The notes below the pieces were generated by a model. It made no database searches and was not told the origin of the DNA. It worked only from the letters and a program-made list of their open reading frames with translations. Positions 26,280 through 35,347 of a stretch of 64,000 nucleotides of DNA are shown here, piece by piece. The stretch's first letter is position 1. Every line of letters begins with the position of its first letter. This DNA comes from Gammaproteobacteria bacterium HGW-Gammaproteobacteria-2 (GTDB lineage Bacteria; Pseudomonadota; Gammaproteobacteria; Xanthomonadales; Xanthomonadaceae): the NCBI GenBank assembly GCA_002840015.1, contig PGZE01000010.1, forward strand, positions 1-64,000. Reading direction: 5' to 3'. The position numbers and the translations under genes were made by a program.

Positions 26280-26736
26280 ATGCGCAAGTTTCTGGTTTCC
26301 GGTGTGGTATCGGCGTTGTTGCTCAGCGCCTGCGTCACCATCAATGTCTACTTTCCCGCAGCCGAAGCACAGGAGGCGGCCAAGGAGTTTGTCGACAAGG
26401 TGATCGGTGTAGATGCCAATTCCGGCGCCAGCGTGCCTGCAGATTCATCCGGTGGCGGCATGGCGTGGTTGTCGTTCTTCATTGCCGATGCGCACGCACA
26501 GGCCGCCGACATCACCATCCGTACACCGGCGATCCAGGCGCGAGCGGGCCACCTTGAGTGGGCTGGTAGCGGAAGAAAACCGCGATCGCAATGCGGTGTA
26601 TCGCGAGATTGCGGTCGCCAACGGTCATCCCGATTGGGAGAGCAATATCCGCGAGACCTTCGCCCGGCAATGGGTGGACAGCGCGCCGGGTGGAAGCTGG
26701 TATCAGGATCGCAGCGGCAACTGGAAGCAGAAGTAA
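26280..26736 (+). pseudogene. DUF1318 (YdbL-like) lipoprotein, frameshifted
   Basis: The N-terminal part has a lipoprotein signal ('FLVSGVVSALLLSACVT') and reads 'INVYFPAAEAQEAAKEFVDK' to 'ADITIRTPAIQAR'. The conserved C-terminal half ('TLSGLVAEENRDRNAVYREI', then 'FARQWVDSAPGGSW') continues in another frame up to the stop at 26736. Compared with the family about 40-45 codons between these parts are missing, with a frame change near 26545. AGGAGG precedes the ATG. YdbL-family proteins act with YdbH, encoded just upstream. Read as it stands, the first frame continues with unrelated residues. Confidence 0.65.
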
Positions 26737-26747
26737 TCGCTGAAGAA

Positions 26748-26782
26748 GCGGCCTGTTCCGGTGTGACGCCGGAGCAGGCCGC
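26748..26782 (+). terminator. Hairpin after the YdbH/DUF1318 operon
   Basis: A 14-bp stem pairs GCGGCCTGTTCCGG (26748-26761) with CCGGAGCAGGCCGC (26769-26782), with one G-T wobble and a 7-base loop. No T-run follows directly, so it may be an atypical terminator or an mRNA end-stabilising hairpin. Confidence 0.45.
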
Positions 26783-26906
26783 AGGGACGAAACCCGACGC
26801 CATACACCTTTTTTCGGATGATTTCCTTGCGCAGCGCACAACGCAACGGCTGCGGGTAGCGTTATAGTCGGCACATCGGAACACGCGGACATCCGTGGGA
26901 GCCAAG

Positions 26907-28091
26907 ATGAAGCCGACTGACATCGATGAAGCCGATTACTTTCACAAAGTGGTCGATTGTCAGTGGGCTTGTCCCGCACACACGCCGGTTCCCGAGTACA
27001 TCCGTCTGATCGCCGCGCAGCGCTACACCGACGCCTATCTGGTGAACTGGCGTTCCAACGTTTTCCCCGGCATTCTCGGGCGCACCTGTGATCGCCCCTG
27101 CGAGCCCGCCTGCCGGCGTGGCCGGGTGGAAGAGAGCAACGGCGAGCATCCCGAGCCGGTCGCAATTTGTCGGCTCAAGCGCGTTGCGGCCGATCTCAAG
27201 AGCGATCCGCGCGCCGGCATGCCCAAGCCGGCCGCGCGCCGCAATGGCAAGCGGGTGGCCTGCATCGGCGCCGGGCCCGCGTCGCTGACAGTGGCGCGTG
27301 ATCTGGCGCCGCTGGGATACGAGGTGGTGGTATTCGATCAGGACCCAAAGGCCGGCGGCTTCATGCGCACCCAGGTACCGCGTTTCCGTCTGCCCGAGTC
27401 GGTGATCGACGAGGAAGTCGGCTACGTGCTCGATTGCGGGGTCCGCTTTGAAGGCAATCGCCGCATCGATTCGCTCAAGGCGCTGCTGGCCGAAGGCTGG
27501 GATGCGGTGTTCGTTGGCACCGGCGCGCCGCGTGGCCGCGATCTGGATGTGCCGGGCCGGCAGGAAGCCGCTGCCAACATCCATATTGGCATCGACTGGT
27601 TGTCCTCGGTGTCGTTCGGGCATGTCACCGCGATCGGCAAACGGGTGATAGTGCTCGGTGGCGGCAACACCGCGATGGACTGCTGTCGCTCGGCGCGTCG
27701 CCTTGGCGGTACCGATGTCAAGGTAATCGTGCGCTCGGGTTTTGCCGAGATGAAAGCCAGCCCGTGGGAGAAGGAAGACGCGCAGCACGAGGGCATCCCG
27801 ATCCTCGATTTTCGCGTGCCCAAATCGGTGGAGCACGACAACGGCCGGATCACCGGCATGTGGTTCGAAAAGGTCAGTGCGCAGTACGACGCCGACGGCC
27901 GCCGCAAGCTGGTGCCCACCGGCGAGCCCGATGAGTTTCATCCCTGCGACGACGTGCTGGTGGCGATCGGGCAGGAGAATGCGTTTCCCTGGATCGAGCG
28001 CGACATCGGCCTGAACTTCAATCGCTGGGGCCTGCCCGATGGCGCATGGCCATGCTGCGGCGATCAGCATCGATCTGTTTGCGCGGGGTGA
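26907..28091 (+). CDS. FAD-dependent oxidoreductase with 4Fe-4S domain (GltD-like), N-terminal part, frameshifted
   Basis: This encodes most of a glutamate-synthase-small-subunit-like flavoprotein. The N-terminal Cys cluster (C18, C22, C61, C65, C69) would bind 4Fe-4S; a FAD site (CIGAGPASLTVARDL near 118) and an NAD(P)H site (VLGGGNTAMD near 248) follow. After 'GLNFNRWGLP' the frame is lost near 28037 and ends with 12 unrelated residues. About 30 codons containing the usual 'FFGGDAAFGPKN' segment are missing. The ATG at 26907 follows GGGAG. The protein likely passes electrons between NAD(P)H and ferredoxin for the 2-oxoacid oxidoreductase encoded downstream. Confidence 0.8.
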   Translation: MKPTDIDEADYFHKVVDCQWACPAHTPVPEYIRLIAAQRYTDAYLVNWRSNVFPGILGRTCDRPCEPACRRGRVEESNGEHPEPVAICRLKRVAADLKSDPRAGMPKPAARRNGKRVACIGAGPASLTVARDLAPLGYEVVVFDQDPKAGGFMRTQVPRFRLPESVIDEEVGYVLDCGVRFEGNRRIDSLKALLAEGWDAVFVGTGAPRGRDLDVPGRQEAAANIHIGIDWLSSVSFGHVTAIGKRVIVLGGGNTAMDCCRSARRLGGTDVKVIVRSGFAEMKASPWEKEDAQHEGIPILDFRVPKSVEHDNGRITGMWFEKVSAQYDADGRRKLVPTGEPDEFHPCDDVLVAIGQENAFPWIERDIGLNFNRWGLPDGAWPCCGDQHRSVCAG

Positions 28092-28641
28092 GTCGTTGCA
28101 ACTGCGGCCCGACCCGATGGTGAATCTGGTTTCGCAGAAGATGGGCATCCATGAGTGGAGCTACGACAACGACATCTCCGCCGAGCAACGCTTCAAGGTG
28201 CCGTGGGCGCCAGCCGAAAAGACGTTGAACAACATCGCGATGGAGGTGGAGTTGGGCTTTGATGTGCAGACTGCTCTGCGCGAGACCCAGCGCTGCCTGA
28301 ACTGCGATGTGCAGACCGTATTCCTGCGTGATCGCTGCATCGAATGCGATGCCTGCGTCGATATTTGCCCGATGGATTGCATCAGCTTTACCGGCAATGC
28401 CGATGAGCCCGAATTGCGGCAACGCCTCACCGCGCCGGCACTCAACACCGATCAGGATCTGTACGTGTCCGATGCGCTCAAGACCGGGCGGGTAATGGTC
28501 AAGGATGAGGATGTGTGCCTGCACTGCGGCCTGTGTGCCGAGCGTTGCCCCACCGGTGCCTGGGATATGCAGAAATTCCTGTTGCACACCGCGCAGGCCG
28601 GGCAGGGCTGCGGCGGCGATGCGAAGCGGAAGGCCGCGTGA
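28039..28641 (+). CDS. FAD/4Fe-4S oxidoreductase, C-terminal part with two ferredoxin motifs
   Basis: This is the continuation of the 26907 gene in a shifted frame. 'AHGHAAAISIDLFARGE' completes the FAD domain and the remainder carries two 4Fe-4S motifs: CIECDACVDICP and CLHCGLCAERCP, an electron-transfer module of ferredoxin type. An ATG at 28039 could start it as a separate protein, but the homologous full-length protein is a single chain, so this is a broken gene or a sequence error. The next gene is 223 bases downstream after a repeat-rich gap. Confidence 0.75.
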   Translation: MAHGHAAAISIDLFARGESLQLRPDPMVNLVSQKMGIHEWSYDNDISAEQRFKVPWAPAEKTLNNIAMEVELGFDVQTALRETQRCLNCDVQTVFLRDRCIECDACVDICPMDCISFTGNADEPELRQRLTAPALNTDQDLYVSDALKTGRVMVKDEDVCLHCGLCAERCPTGAWDMQKFLLHTAQAGQGCGGDAKRKAA

Positions 28642-28864
28642 AATGCAGGTAGCGAAGCGACGTGGCAACCCAGGAGTGCCAGGAAAAACAAGAAATTGGA
28701 TTGCTTCGCAGCGCCGCAAAGGATGCGCAAGAGCGGCTGCTCGCAATGACGCCGGAAAGAATGTGTTCGGAGCATCCCAACGGAAGCGACTTCAACCGCG
28801 TTTCTTCACGGAGGCTCTTATTCGCGTCTTTTGCGGACCGAATGCTCTGCCGTTGGAATGAACC
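28642..28864. repeat. Repeat-rich intergenic gap before korA
   Basis: The gap holds GCGTCTTTTGCGGACC at 28824-28839, identical to 30852-30867, plus 'attgcttcgcag' and 'gctcgcaatgacg' type sequences typical of dispersed extragenic repeats. No gene is seen. Confidence 0.5.
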
Positions 28865-30718
28865 ATGACCGAGGCATCTGTGAAACCGTCCCCCATCACC
28901 GCCATCAACGACTTCGTCATCAAGTTCGCCAACGTCAACGGCTCGGGCTCGGCATCGGCAAACGAATTGTTTGCCAAGGCCATCTTGCGCATGGGCGTGC
29001 CGGTCAGTCCGCGCAACATCTTTCCGTCCAACATCCAGGGCTTGCCGACCTGGTATGAGGCGCGCGTCAGCGAGGCGGGCTGGCTCGGAAGACGCGGCGG
29101 TGTCGATTTGATGGTAGCGATGAATCCGCAAACCTTCGACGCCGACATCAAGGAAATCGTGGCGGGCGGCTACTTGCTGTACGACAACACCAAACCTCTG
29201 GCGAACGCGCGTTTGCGGGATGACATCAGCGTGATCGGCGTGCCGTTGACCCGCATCTGCAATGAAACCTATGCCGACCCCCGGCAACGCCAGCTGTTCA
29301 AGAACATCATGTACGTGGGCGTGTTGTCGGCTCTGCTGGATATTGAGCCGGCGGTAATCGAAGCGTTGTTTCTGGAGCAGTACAAAGGCAAGGAAAAGCT
29401 GGTCGAGGCCAACAAACATGCACTGCATCTGGGCCGTGATTATGCCATTGCCCATCTGACCCATCCGCTGGGCCTGCGCGTGCAGCGCGCCGACAAGGTT
29501 GGTGAGCGTATCTTTGTCGACGGCAACAGCGCCGCAGCGCTGGGCTGCGTCTATGGCGGCGCGACGGTCTGTGCGTGGTACCCGATTACGCCGTCGAGTT
29601 CGCTGGCCGAATCATTCCAGAAATATTGCCAGAAGTACCGGGTCGATCCGGCGACTGGTGAGCACCGCTACGCGATCATCCAGGCCGAGGACGAAATCGC
29701 CTCGATTGGCATGGTGGTGGGCGCCGGCTGGAACGGCGCGCGCGCGTTTACCGCCACTTCCGGCCCGGGCGTATCGCTGATGACCGAGTTTCTCGGTCTG
29801 GCCTATTTCGCCGAGATTCCGATCACCCTGATCAACGTGCAACGCGGCGGCCCATCCACCGGCATGCCAACGCGCACCCAGCAGGCTGACCTGTTGTCGT
29901 GCGCCTATGCCTCGCACGGCGATACCCGGCATGTGTTGCTGTTGCCGCAAGACCCGTCCGAATGCTTCGATCATGCGGCGGCAGCGCTGGATCTGGCCGA
30001 CCGCCTGCAAACGCCGGTGTTCGTGATGACCGATCTCGATATCGGCATGAACCAGCGTCTGTGCGCGCCGCTGCAATGGCACGAGGGGCGCGACTACGAC
30101 CGTGGCAAGGTGATGAGCGCCGCCGACCTCGAAAGCGGCCGCGATTTTGGCCGATACAACGACGTCGATGGCGACGGTATTCCGTGGCGTACCCTGCCTG
30201 GTACCCATCCCGCGCGCGGCGGGTTTTTTACCCGCGGTACCAGCAAGGATGCCTACGCACGGTATTCCGAGCGCGGCCCGGATTACGTCTACAACATGGG
30301 ACGTTTGATGCGCAAATGGGACACCGCCAAGACGCTGGTACCGGCACCGGTGCTGCATCAGGGCGATGTGCCGGCGCGCTGTGGCGCGATCTATTTCGGT
30401 TCCACCAGCGCTGCCATGGATGAGGCAATGGCAAGTTTCGCGTCGCGTGGTGTAGCGCTCGATACCCTGCGTCTGCGCGCATTTCCGTTCCCGGCATCGG
30501 TAAACGCATTCATTGCCGAGCACGAGCATGTGTTCGTGGTCGAACAAAATCGCGATGGCCAGATGCGCTCGCTGCTGATCAACGAGTTGGCAATCGACCC
30601 GGCGCACCTGATCGCAGTGCTGCATTACGACGGCACCCCGATTACCGCACGTTTCATCAGCGAGGCCATTGGCGCGCATATCGCCAAGCGTGCAGCCGCC
30701 AAGGAGCAGGTGGCATGA
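28865..30718 (+). CDS. korA: 2-oxoacid:acceptor oxidoreductase, alpha subunit (gamma-alpha fusion)
   Basis: A 617-residue subunit. Residues ~10-190 form the gamma domain ('GSGSASANELFAKAILRMGV', then 'AGWLGRRGGVDLMVAMN'). Residues ~205-600 form the pyrimidine-binding alpha domain ('CVYGGATVCAWYPITPSSSL', 'AEDEIASIGMVVGAGWNGAR', 'TSGPGVSLMTEFLGLAYFAE'). With the beta subunit it decarboxylates a 2-oxoacid (likely 2-oxoglutarate), giving acyl-CoA and reduced ferredoxin. The ATG at 28865 has only a weak ribosome binding site. The order FAD protein, alpha, beta is characteristic of this group. korA is used as the best-known symbol; substrate is inferred. Confidence 0.85.
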   Translation: MTEASVKPSPITAINDFVIKFANVNGSGSASANELFAKAILRMGVPVSPRNIFPSNIQGLPTWYEARVSEAGWLGRRGGVDLMVAMNPQTFDADIKEIVAGGYLLYDNTKPLANARLRDDISVIGVPLTRICNETYADPRQRQLFKNIMYVGVLSALLDIEPAVIEALFLEQYKGKEKLVEANKHALHLGRDYAIAHLTHPLGLRVQRADKVGERIFVDGNSAAALGCVYGGATVCAWYPITPSSSLAESFQKYCQKYRVDPATGEHRYAIIQAEDEIASIGMVVGAGWNGARAFTATSGPGVSLMTEFLGLAYFAEIPITLINVQRGGPSTGMPTRTQQADLLSCAYASHGDTRHVLLLPQDPSECFDHAAAALDLADRLQTPVFVMTDLDIGMNQRLCAPLQWHEGRDYDRGKVMSAADLESGRDFGRYNDVDGDGIPWRTLPGTHPARGGFFTRGTSKDAYARYSERGPDYVYNMGRLMRKWDTAKTLVPAPVLHQGDVPARCGAIYFGSTSAAMDEAMASFASRGVALDTLRLRAFPFPASVNAFIAEHEHVFVVEQNRDGQMRSLLINELAIDPAHLIAVLHYDGTPITARFISEAIGAHIAKRAAAKEQVA

Positions 30719-30755
30719 GCGCTGATCGTTTGGTGGCAATTGGCCAAGAGCGATT

Positions 30756-30867
30756 GGTCCGCAAAGGACGCGAAGGCCGCAAATACAGCAAGAGCGACAA
30801 TGTTTTTTTGGTCGCGGGCAAAACCGGCAATTGGCTTGTTTTGCGTTCTTTGCGTCTTTTGCGGACC
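30756..30867. repeat. Dispersed intergenic repeat with a 16-bp inverted repeat
   Basis: GGTCCGCAAAGGACGC (30756-30771) and GCGTCTTTTGCGGACC (30852-30867) form an inverted repeat with one mismatch and an 80-base loop. The right arm recurs exactly at 28824-28839 and in variant form at 60812-60843. It lies between korA and korB. Confidence 0.65.
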
Positions 30868-30914
30868 CCAATGCGTTGCGCTTTCTGCCCATCCGATTCC
30901 TCAGGCACTCCGGC

Positions 30915-31970
30915 ATGACCTGGATCACCAAACCCAAGCTGCATCACCCGAGCCTGCAACGCAATGCGCTGGGCTGCACCCGTCGCGATTATGAGGGCAA
31001 GGTTTCCACCCTGTGCGCAGGCTGCGGCCACGATTCGATCTCGGCGGCAATCATCCAGGCCTGCTGGTCGTTGTCGATCGAGCCGCACCGCGTGGCCAAG
31101 CTGTCCGGTATTGGTTGCAGCTCGAAGACGCCCGATTATTTTCTCGGCAACTCGCATGGTTTCAATACCGTACATGGGCGTATGCCGTCGGTACTCACCG
31201 GTGCCAACCTGGCCAATCGCGATTTGCTGTATCTGGGCGTGTCCGGCGATGGCGACTCGGCGTCAATCGGCATCGGCCAGTTTGTACATGCCATGCGTCG
31301 TGGCGTGAACATGGTCTATATCGTCGAGAATAACGGCGTATACGGCCTCACCAAAGGCCAGTTCTCGGCGACCGCCGATCAGGGCTCCACCTCCAAGCGC
31401 GGCGTGGTCAACACCGACAGCCCGCTGGATCTGGTCGCATTGGCGCTGCAACTCGGGGCGACGTTTGTGGCGCGCAGTTTTTCCGGCGACAAGCAGCAAC
31501 TGGTGCCGTTGATCGAAGCCGCCATCGCCCATCGTGGCGCCGCATTTATCGATGTGGTCAGCCCCTGCGTGGCCTTCAACAACCATGCCGGCAGCACCAA
31601 GAGCTACGAGTACGTGCGCGAACACAATGAATCGGTCAATCAGCTCGACGTGTTTCCCACGCGCAGCGAGATCACCGTGGAATACGCGCCGGGCGAGAGC
31701 ATCGAGGTGACCCAGCACGATGGCCAGACCTTGCGCCTGCACAAGCTCGCTTCCGGCTATGACCCACGCGACCGCATCATCGCCATGCACTACATCCAGC
31801 ATCATCACTCGCAGGGCGAAGTCGTGACCGGCCTGTTGTATGTCGATCCCGATGCCACCGACCTGCATGGGCACCTGAATACCTGTGCGCGGCCACTCAA
31901 TCAGTTGGGTGTGGAAGAACTGTGTCCAGGCACGGCGACGCTGGACAAGCTGAACGCTGCGCTGCGGTGA
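30915..31970 (+). CDS. korB: 2-oxoacid:ferredoxin oxidoreductase, beta subunit
   Basis: A 351-residue thiamine-diphosphate subunit. C34 and C37 in 'LCAGCGHDS' and C68 in 'GIGCSSKTP' are cluster ligands. The ThDP/Mg motif is GDGDS (111-115) followed by 'ENNGVYGLTKGQ'. 'CVAFNNHAGSTKSYEYVREH' is typical of the 2-oxoglutarate/pyruvate ferredoxin oxidoreductase beta chain. The ATG at 30915 opens the conserved N-terminus; longer in-frame starts run into the intergenic repeat. It overlaps the acyltransferase start by four bases. Confidence 0.88.
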   Translation: MTWITKPKLHHPSLQRNALGCTRRDYEGKVSTLCAGCGHDSISAAIIQACWSLSIEPHRVAKLSGIGCSSKTPDYFLGNSHGFNTVHGRMPSVLTGANLANRDLLYLGVSGDGDSASIGIGQFVHAMRRGVNMVYIVENNGVYGLTKGQFSATADQGSTSKRGVVNTDSPLDLVALALQLGATFVARSFSGDKQQLVPLIEAAIAHRGAAFIDVVSPCVAFNNHAGSTKSYEYVREHNESVNQLDVFPTRSEITVEYAPGESIEVTQHDGQTLRLHKLASGYDPRDRIIAMHYIQHHHSQGEVVTGLLYVDPDATDLHGHLNTCARPLNQLGVEELCPGTATLDKLNAALR

Positions 31971-33355
31971 GTGCAAAAAAACGCGCGAGCGTGCAACCAC
32001 TGAGTGGCCTCGATGCCGCTTTCGTGTATCTGGAAGCGGCGGGCACACCGATGCATGTCGGTGGCCTGATGTTGCTTGATCGGCCGAAAGTGGGCAGGGC
32101 GGGCTTTACCGCGCATCTGCGCGCGCATCTGGCGCAGCGTTTGCCCAAGGCCAAAGCGCTGCGTCGCATTCTGCAGCCGGCGCCGTTTGCCATGGATCAC
32201 CCGCACTGGGTGGACGCGACGGATTTCGATCTTGATCAGCACCTCTCCACCCACCATCTGCCCAAGCCCGGCAGCGAGGCGCAATTGCTGGCGGTGGTGG
32301 CACGCCTGCACGCCAAACCGCTGGATCGCAGCCGTCCGCTGTGGGAGCTGCATGTGATTGAGGGGCTGGCCGATGGCAGCGTGGCGGTGTTTGCGCTCCT
32401 GCATCACGCTTTGCTCGATGGTCAGGGCGCGGTGGCACTGGCGCGGGTATTGCTCGATATCGCGCCGGGGGTGCCGATTCCCGCACACACCGCGCATCCA
32501 CGCCCTGTGCCATCGGTGCCGCGCAAGGCCAGCGCCTACGCTCGCGTCAGCTCGGCGTTGCTGGGTCTGCCGCAATCGTTGCGCGATGCGTGGTCGGCGG
32601 CGCCGCAGATGATCGAAAGCCTGCGCGACAGTGTGATGCTGGCACCGCGCACGCCGTTCAATGTGCAGGTGGGGCCGGCGCGCCGGGTCGCCATTGGCAG
32701 CGTGCCGTTTGCAGACGTGCGCCGGATCGCCAAGCACTTCGCAGTCAGCACCAACGATGTGGTGATGGCACTGTGCGGTGCCGCGTTGCGCGATTACCTG
32801 TTGCGTCGAAAGGCATTGCCGCGCACATCACTGGTAGCGGCGATGCCGATCAGCCTGCGCGCCAATGGCGACAGTGAAGCCAACAATCAGGTGTCGATGG
32901 CGCAATGCGCCTTGCGCACCGAAATCGCCGACCCGGTAGAACGGTTGCAGGCGATTGCGCAATCGACCCGACGCATCAAGCAGCAAGTCGGCCTGCTGCG
33001 TGGTCTCATCCCCACTGATTTCCCGGGCCTGGCGGCGCCGCTGTGGGCCAGCGGCCTGAGCCGGGTCTGGGCCAGCGGGCATCTGGCCGAAAAGCTGCCG
33101 GCACTGGCCAATCTGGTGATCTCCAATGTGCCGGGTTCGCCGGTACCCCTGTATCTTGCTGGCGCCCGCATGCGCGCCAGTTTTCCGATCTCGATCGTTA
33201 CCCACGGGCTGGCGTTGAACATCACCGTGCAAAGTTATGCCGGGCAGTTGGACATCGGCATCGTCAGTGATCGTGATGCAGTTCGCAATCCGGCGATTGT
33301 GCTGCATGGTATTGAACATGCTGTTCAGGTTTTACTCGGCAAGATCGACCCATGA
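31967..33355 (+). CDS. Wax ester synthase/diacylglycerol acyltransferase
   Basis: A 462-residue bifunctional WS/DGAT-family protein, which transfers acyl-CoA to a fatty alcohol or diacylglycerol to make storage lipids. The catalytic HHxxxDG motif is 'LLHHALLDGQGAV' (H146, H147, D151, G152). Conserved family segments include 'PLSGLDAAFVYLEAAGTPMH', 'ISNVPGSP' and 'NITVQSYAGQLDIGIVSD'. GTG 31967 overlaps the korB stop (GTGA), so translation is coupled. A hydrolase gene overlaps at the end. Confidence 0.9.
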   Translation: MSAKKRASVQPLSGLDAAFVYLEAAGTPMHVGGLMLLDRPKVGRAGFTAHLRAHLAQRLPKAKALRRILQPAPFAMDHPHWVDATDFDLDQHLSTHHLPKPGSEAQLLAVVARLHAKPLDRSRPLWELHVIEGLADGSVAVFALLHHALLDGQGAVALARVLLDIAPGVPIPAHTAHPRPVPSVPRKASAYARVSSALLGLPQSLRDAWSAAPQMIESLRDSVMLAPRTPFNVQVGPARRVAIGSVPFADVRRIAKHFAVSTNDVVMALCGAALRDYLLRRKALPRTSLVAAMPISLRANGDSEANNQVSMAQCALRTEIADPVERLQAIAQSTRRIKQQVGLLRGLIPTDFPGLAAPLWASGLSRVWASGHLAEKLPALANLVISNVPGSPVPLYLAGARMRASFPISIVTHGLALNITVQSYAGQLDIGIVSDRDAVRNPAIVLHGIEHAVQVLLGKIDP

Positions 33356-34152
33356 GCCAGTCATTGACATCGATGCGCCCGCCCTCGCCGCTGCTGTTGG
33401 CATTGGAGGGGCGTGCGTTTTTCGAGTGGTCGGCATTCGCTGCGGCACGCGCATGGCTGCTGCGCAATGTACCGCGTGGTGATGCGCATCCGGTGATGGT
33501 GTTGCCTGGCCTGATTGCCAGTGACCGCAGCACCGGCCCGCTGCGGCGCTTTCTCGGTGATTGTGGCTATCACGTCTATCCGTGGGAGCAGGGCTTCAAC
33601 CGCGGCCCGGTTGCCGATACCGAGCAGCGACTGCTCGAACGCGTGCAACAGATCAGCGCCCGTCACGATGGCCGCAAGGTCAGTCTGATTGGCTGGTCGC
33701 TTGGTGGGGCAATGGCGCGTGCGCTGGCGGTGGGGTTGCCCGAGCATGTGCGCTCGGTGATCACCCTCGGTTCGCCGCTCGGCGGTGACCCGAAGGCAAC
33801 CAATGCCTGGCGGGTGTTCGAGATGGTCAGTGGCCTGAAGGTTGACGACCCCGGCCTGCATCAGCGCCTTATCGCTCATCCCGAGGCGCCATTCACCTCG
33901 ATTTTCAGCAAAACCGATGGTGTGGTGCATTGGCGTTTGAGCATGGCGCCGGAGACGCCGCGCTCGGAAAATATCGTGGTGCAGAGCAGTCACCTTGGTC
34001 TCGGTGCCAATCCCGCTGTGCTGTGGGCGATTGCCGACCGCCTCGCCCAACGCGAAGGCGAATGGCAACCGATGGATCGCAATGGCTGGCATTCGGTGTT
34101 CTTTTGCGAATCGCGCAATCACAATCGTCTCGCTGATTTGATTTCGGGCTAA
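33352..34152 (+). CDS. Alpha/beta hydrolase (lipase-like)
   Basis: A 266-residue alpha/beta-hydrolase. 'VMVLPGLIASD' is the oxyanion strand-loop and GWSLGG places the nucleophile at S116. 'VITLGSPLGG' and a late 'SSHLGLGANPAVLWAIADRL' provide the catalytic His. It overlaps the WS/DGAT gene by four bases (ATGA), suggesting it works in the same neutral-lipid pathway, for example as an esterase or acyl hydrolase. The substrate is not known. Confidence 0.8.
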   Translation: MSQSLTSMRPPSPLLLALEGRAFFEWSAFAAARAWLLRNVPRGDAHPVMVLPGLIASDRSTGPLRRFLGDCGYHVYPWEQGFNRGPVADTEQRLLERVQQISARHDGRKVSLIGWSLGGAMARALAVGLPEHVRSVITLGSPLGGDPKATNAWRVFEMVSGLKVDDPGLHQRLIAHPEAPFTSIFSKTDGVVHWRLSMAPETPRSENIVVQSSHLGLGANPAVLWAIADRLAQREGEWQPMDRNGWHSVFFCESRNHNRLADLISG

Positions 34153-34257
34153 TAACTTCCGTCGGATTCTCGATGCAGTCTTTATCGCATGGCTGCCCCC
34201 GTTTGTTTGCATGGTGTGCCAAGCTGTGCCGCACCGTGCTACGCGTTCAACTCAACC

Positions 34258-35265
34258 ATGACCCGCCGCTATCAATCTCAGCCCGCCAGGCAAAAACGCA
34301 TTCCCGCCACACCTGCGGCAACGCTGCCGAAACTGCATGTGCGTAATCGTCATCAGGGTCACTATGATTTCGAACACCTCGTCAAAAAGTTGCCGGCGCT
34401 CGCGCCATACGTGATCTTCACGCCGGCTGGGGCGGCGAGTATCGATTTCAGCAACCCCGCAGCAGTGCGGGCGCTCAATCGGGCATTGCTGTGCGCGCAG
34501 TACGGCATCGCGCATTGGGACATTCCTGATGGCTATTTGTGCCCGCCGATTCCCGGGCGCGCGGACTACCTGCACGGCCTTGCCGATGTGTTGGCGCAAT
34601 GCAATCACGGTGTGATTCCACGCGGGCCGGGTATCACTGCGCTCGATATTGGTGTCGGCGCCAACGCCATCTACCCATTGCTGGGCCAGGCCGAATACGG
34701 CTGGCGCTTCGTCGGTACGGATATCGATGCCAAGGCAATCGCTGTTGCAAGCACAATTGTGCAGTCCAACCCCGGTCTTGGCAGCTTGATTCAATTGCGC
34801 CAGCAGCCCCGGCACGACCAGATTTTTACAGAAGTGATTCAGGCCGGCGAATGCTTTGACCTGAGCCTGTGCAATCCCCCGTTCCATGCTTCGGCGGCGG
34901 AAGCTGCGCTGGGCAGCCAGCGCAAGTGGCGCAATCTGGGCAAGACCAACGCCGCACGAGCAACACCGCCACTGAACTTCGGTGGCCAGTCCAACGAGCT
35001 ATGGTGCTCCGGTGGCGAGGCGTCATTCGTGCGGCGGATGATTCAGCAAAGTAGCGAGTGCGCGGCTCGCGTGTTCTGGTTCAGTACCTTGATATCGAAG
35101 GCTGATAATCTGCCCGCAGTGCATGAACAACTGCGCAAGGTGGCTGCGCGTGAAGTACACGAAGTGGCGATGGCGCAGGGCAACAAACGCAGCCGCTTTG
35201 TTGCCTGGACGTTTCTGGATGCCGGGCAGCGTGAGCAGTGGCGGCAGGCGCGCTGGGTGCGTTGA
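34258..35265 (+). CDS. rlmF: 23S rRNA (adenine(1618)-N(6))-methyltransferase
   Basis: A 335-residue SAM-dependent methyltransferase that makes m6A1618 in 23S rRNA. The N-terminal '[20 protein letters not shown]' and '[17 protein letters not shown]' are diagnostic. The SAM site is '[16 protein letters not shown]' and the catalytic motif NPPF occurs in 'LCNPPFHAS' (about residue 204). The ATG at 34258 starts the conserved region; a longer frame to 34189 is possible. It is a single gene with its own start region. Confidence 0.92.
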   Translation: MTRRYQSQPARQKRIPATPAATLPKLHVRNRHQGHYDFEHLVKKLPALAPYVIFTPAGAASIDFSNPAAVRALNRALLCAQYGIAHWDIPDGYLCPPIPGRADYLHGLADVLAQCNHGVIPRGPGITALDIGVGANAIYPLLGQAEYGWRFVGTDIDAKAIAVASTIVQSNPGLGSLIQLRQQPRHDQIFTEVIQAGECFDLSLCNPPFHASAAEAALGSQRKWRNLGKTNAARATPPLNFGGQSNELWCSGGEASFVRRMIQQSSECAARVFWFSTLISKADNLPAVHEQLRKVAAREVHEVAMAQGNKRSRFVAWTFLDAGQREQWRQARWVR

Positions 35266-35347
35266 TGGCTCGACAGAGGTTGGCTGTTGATACCGATATT
35301 ACGATGGGTTGCAGTGTCATCGCGATGAAACGGCCAGGGAGGACCAT

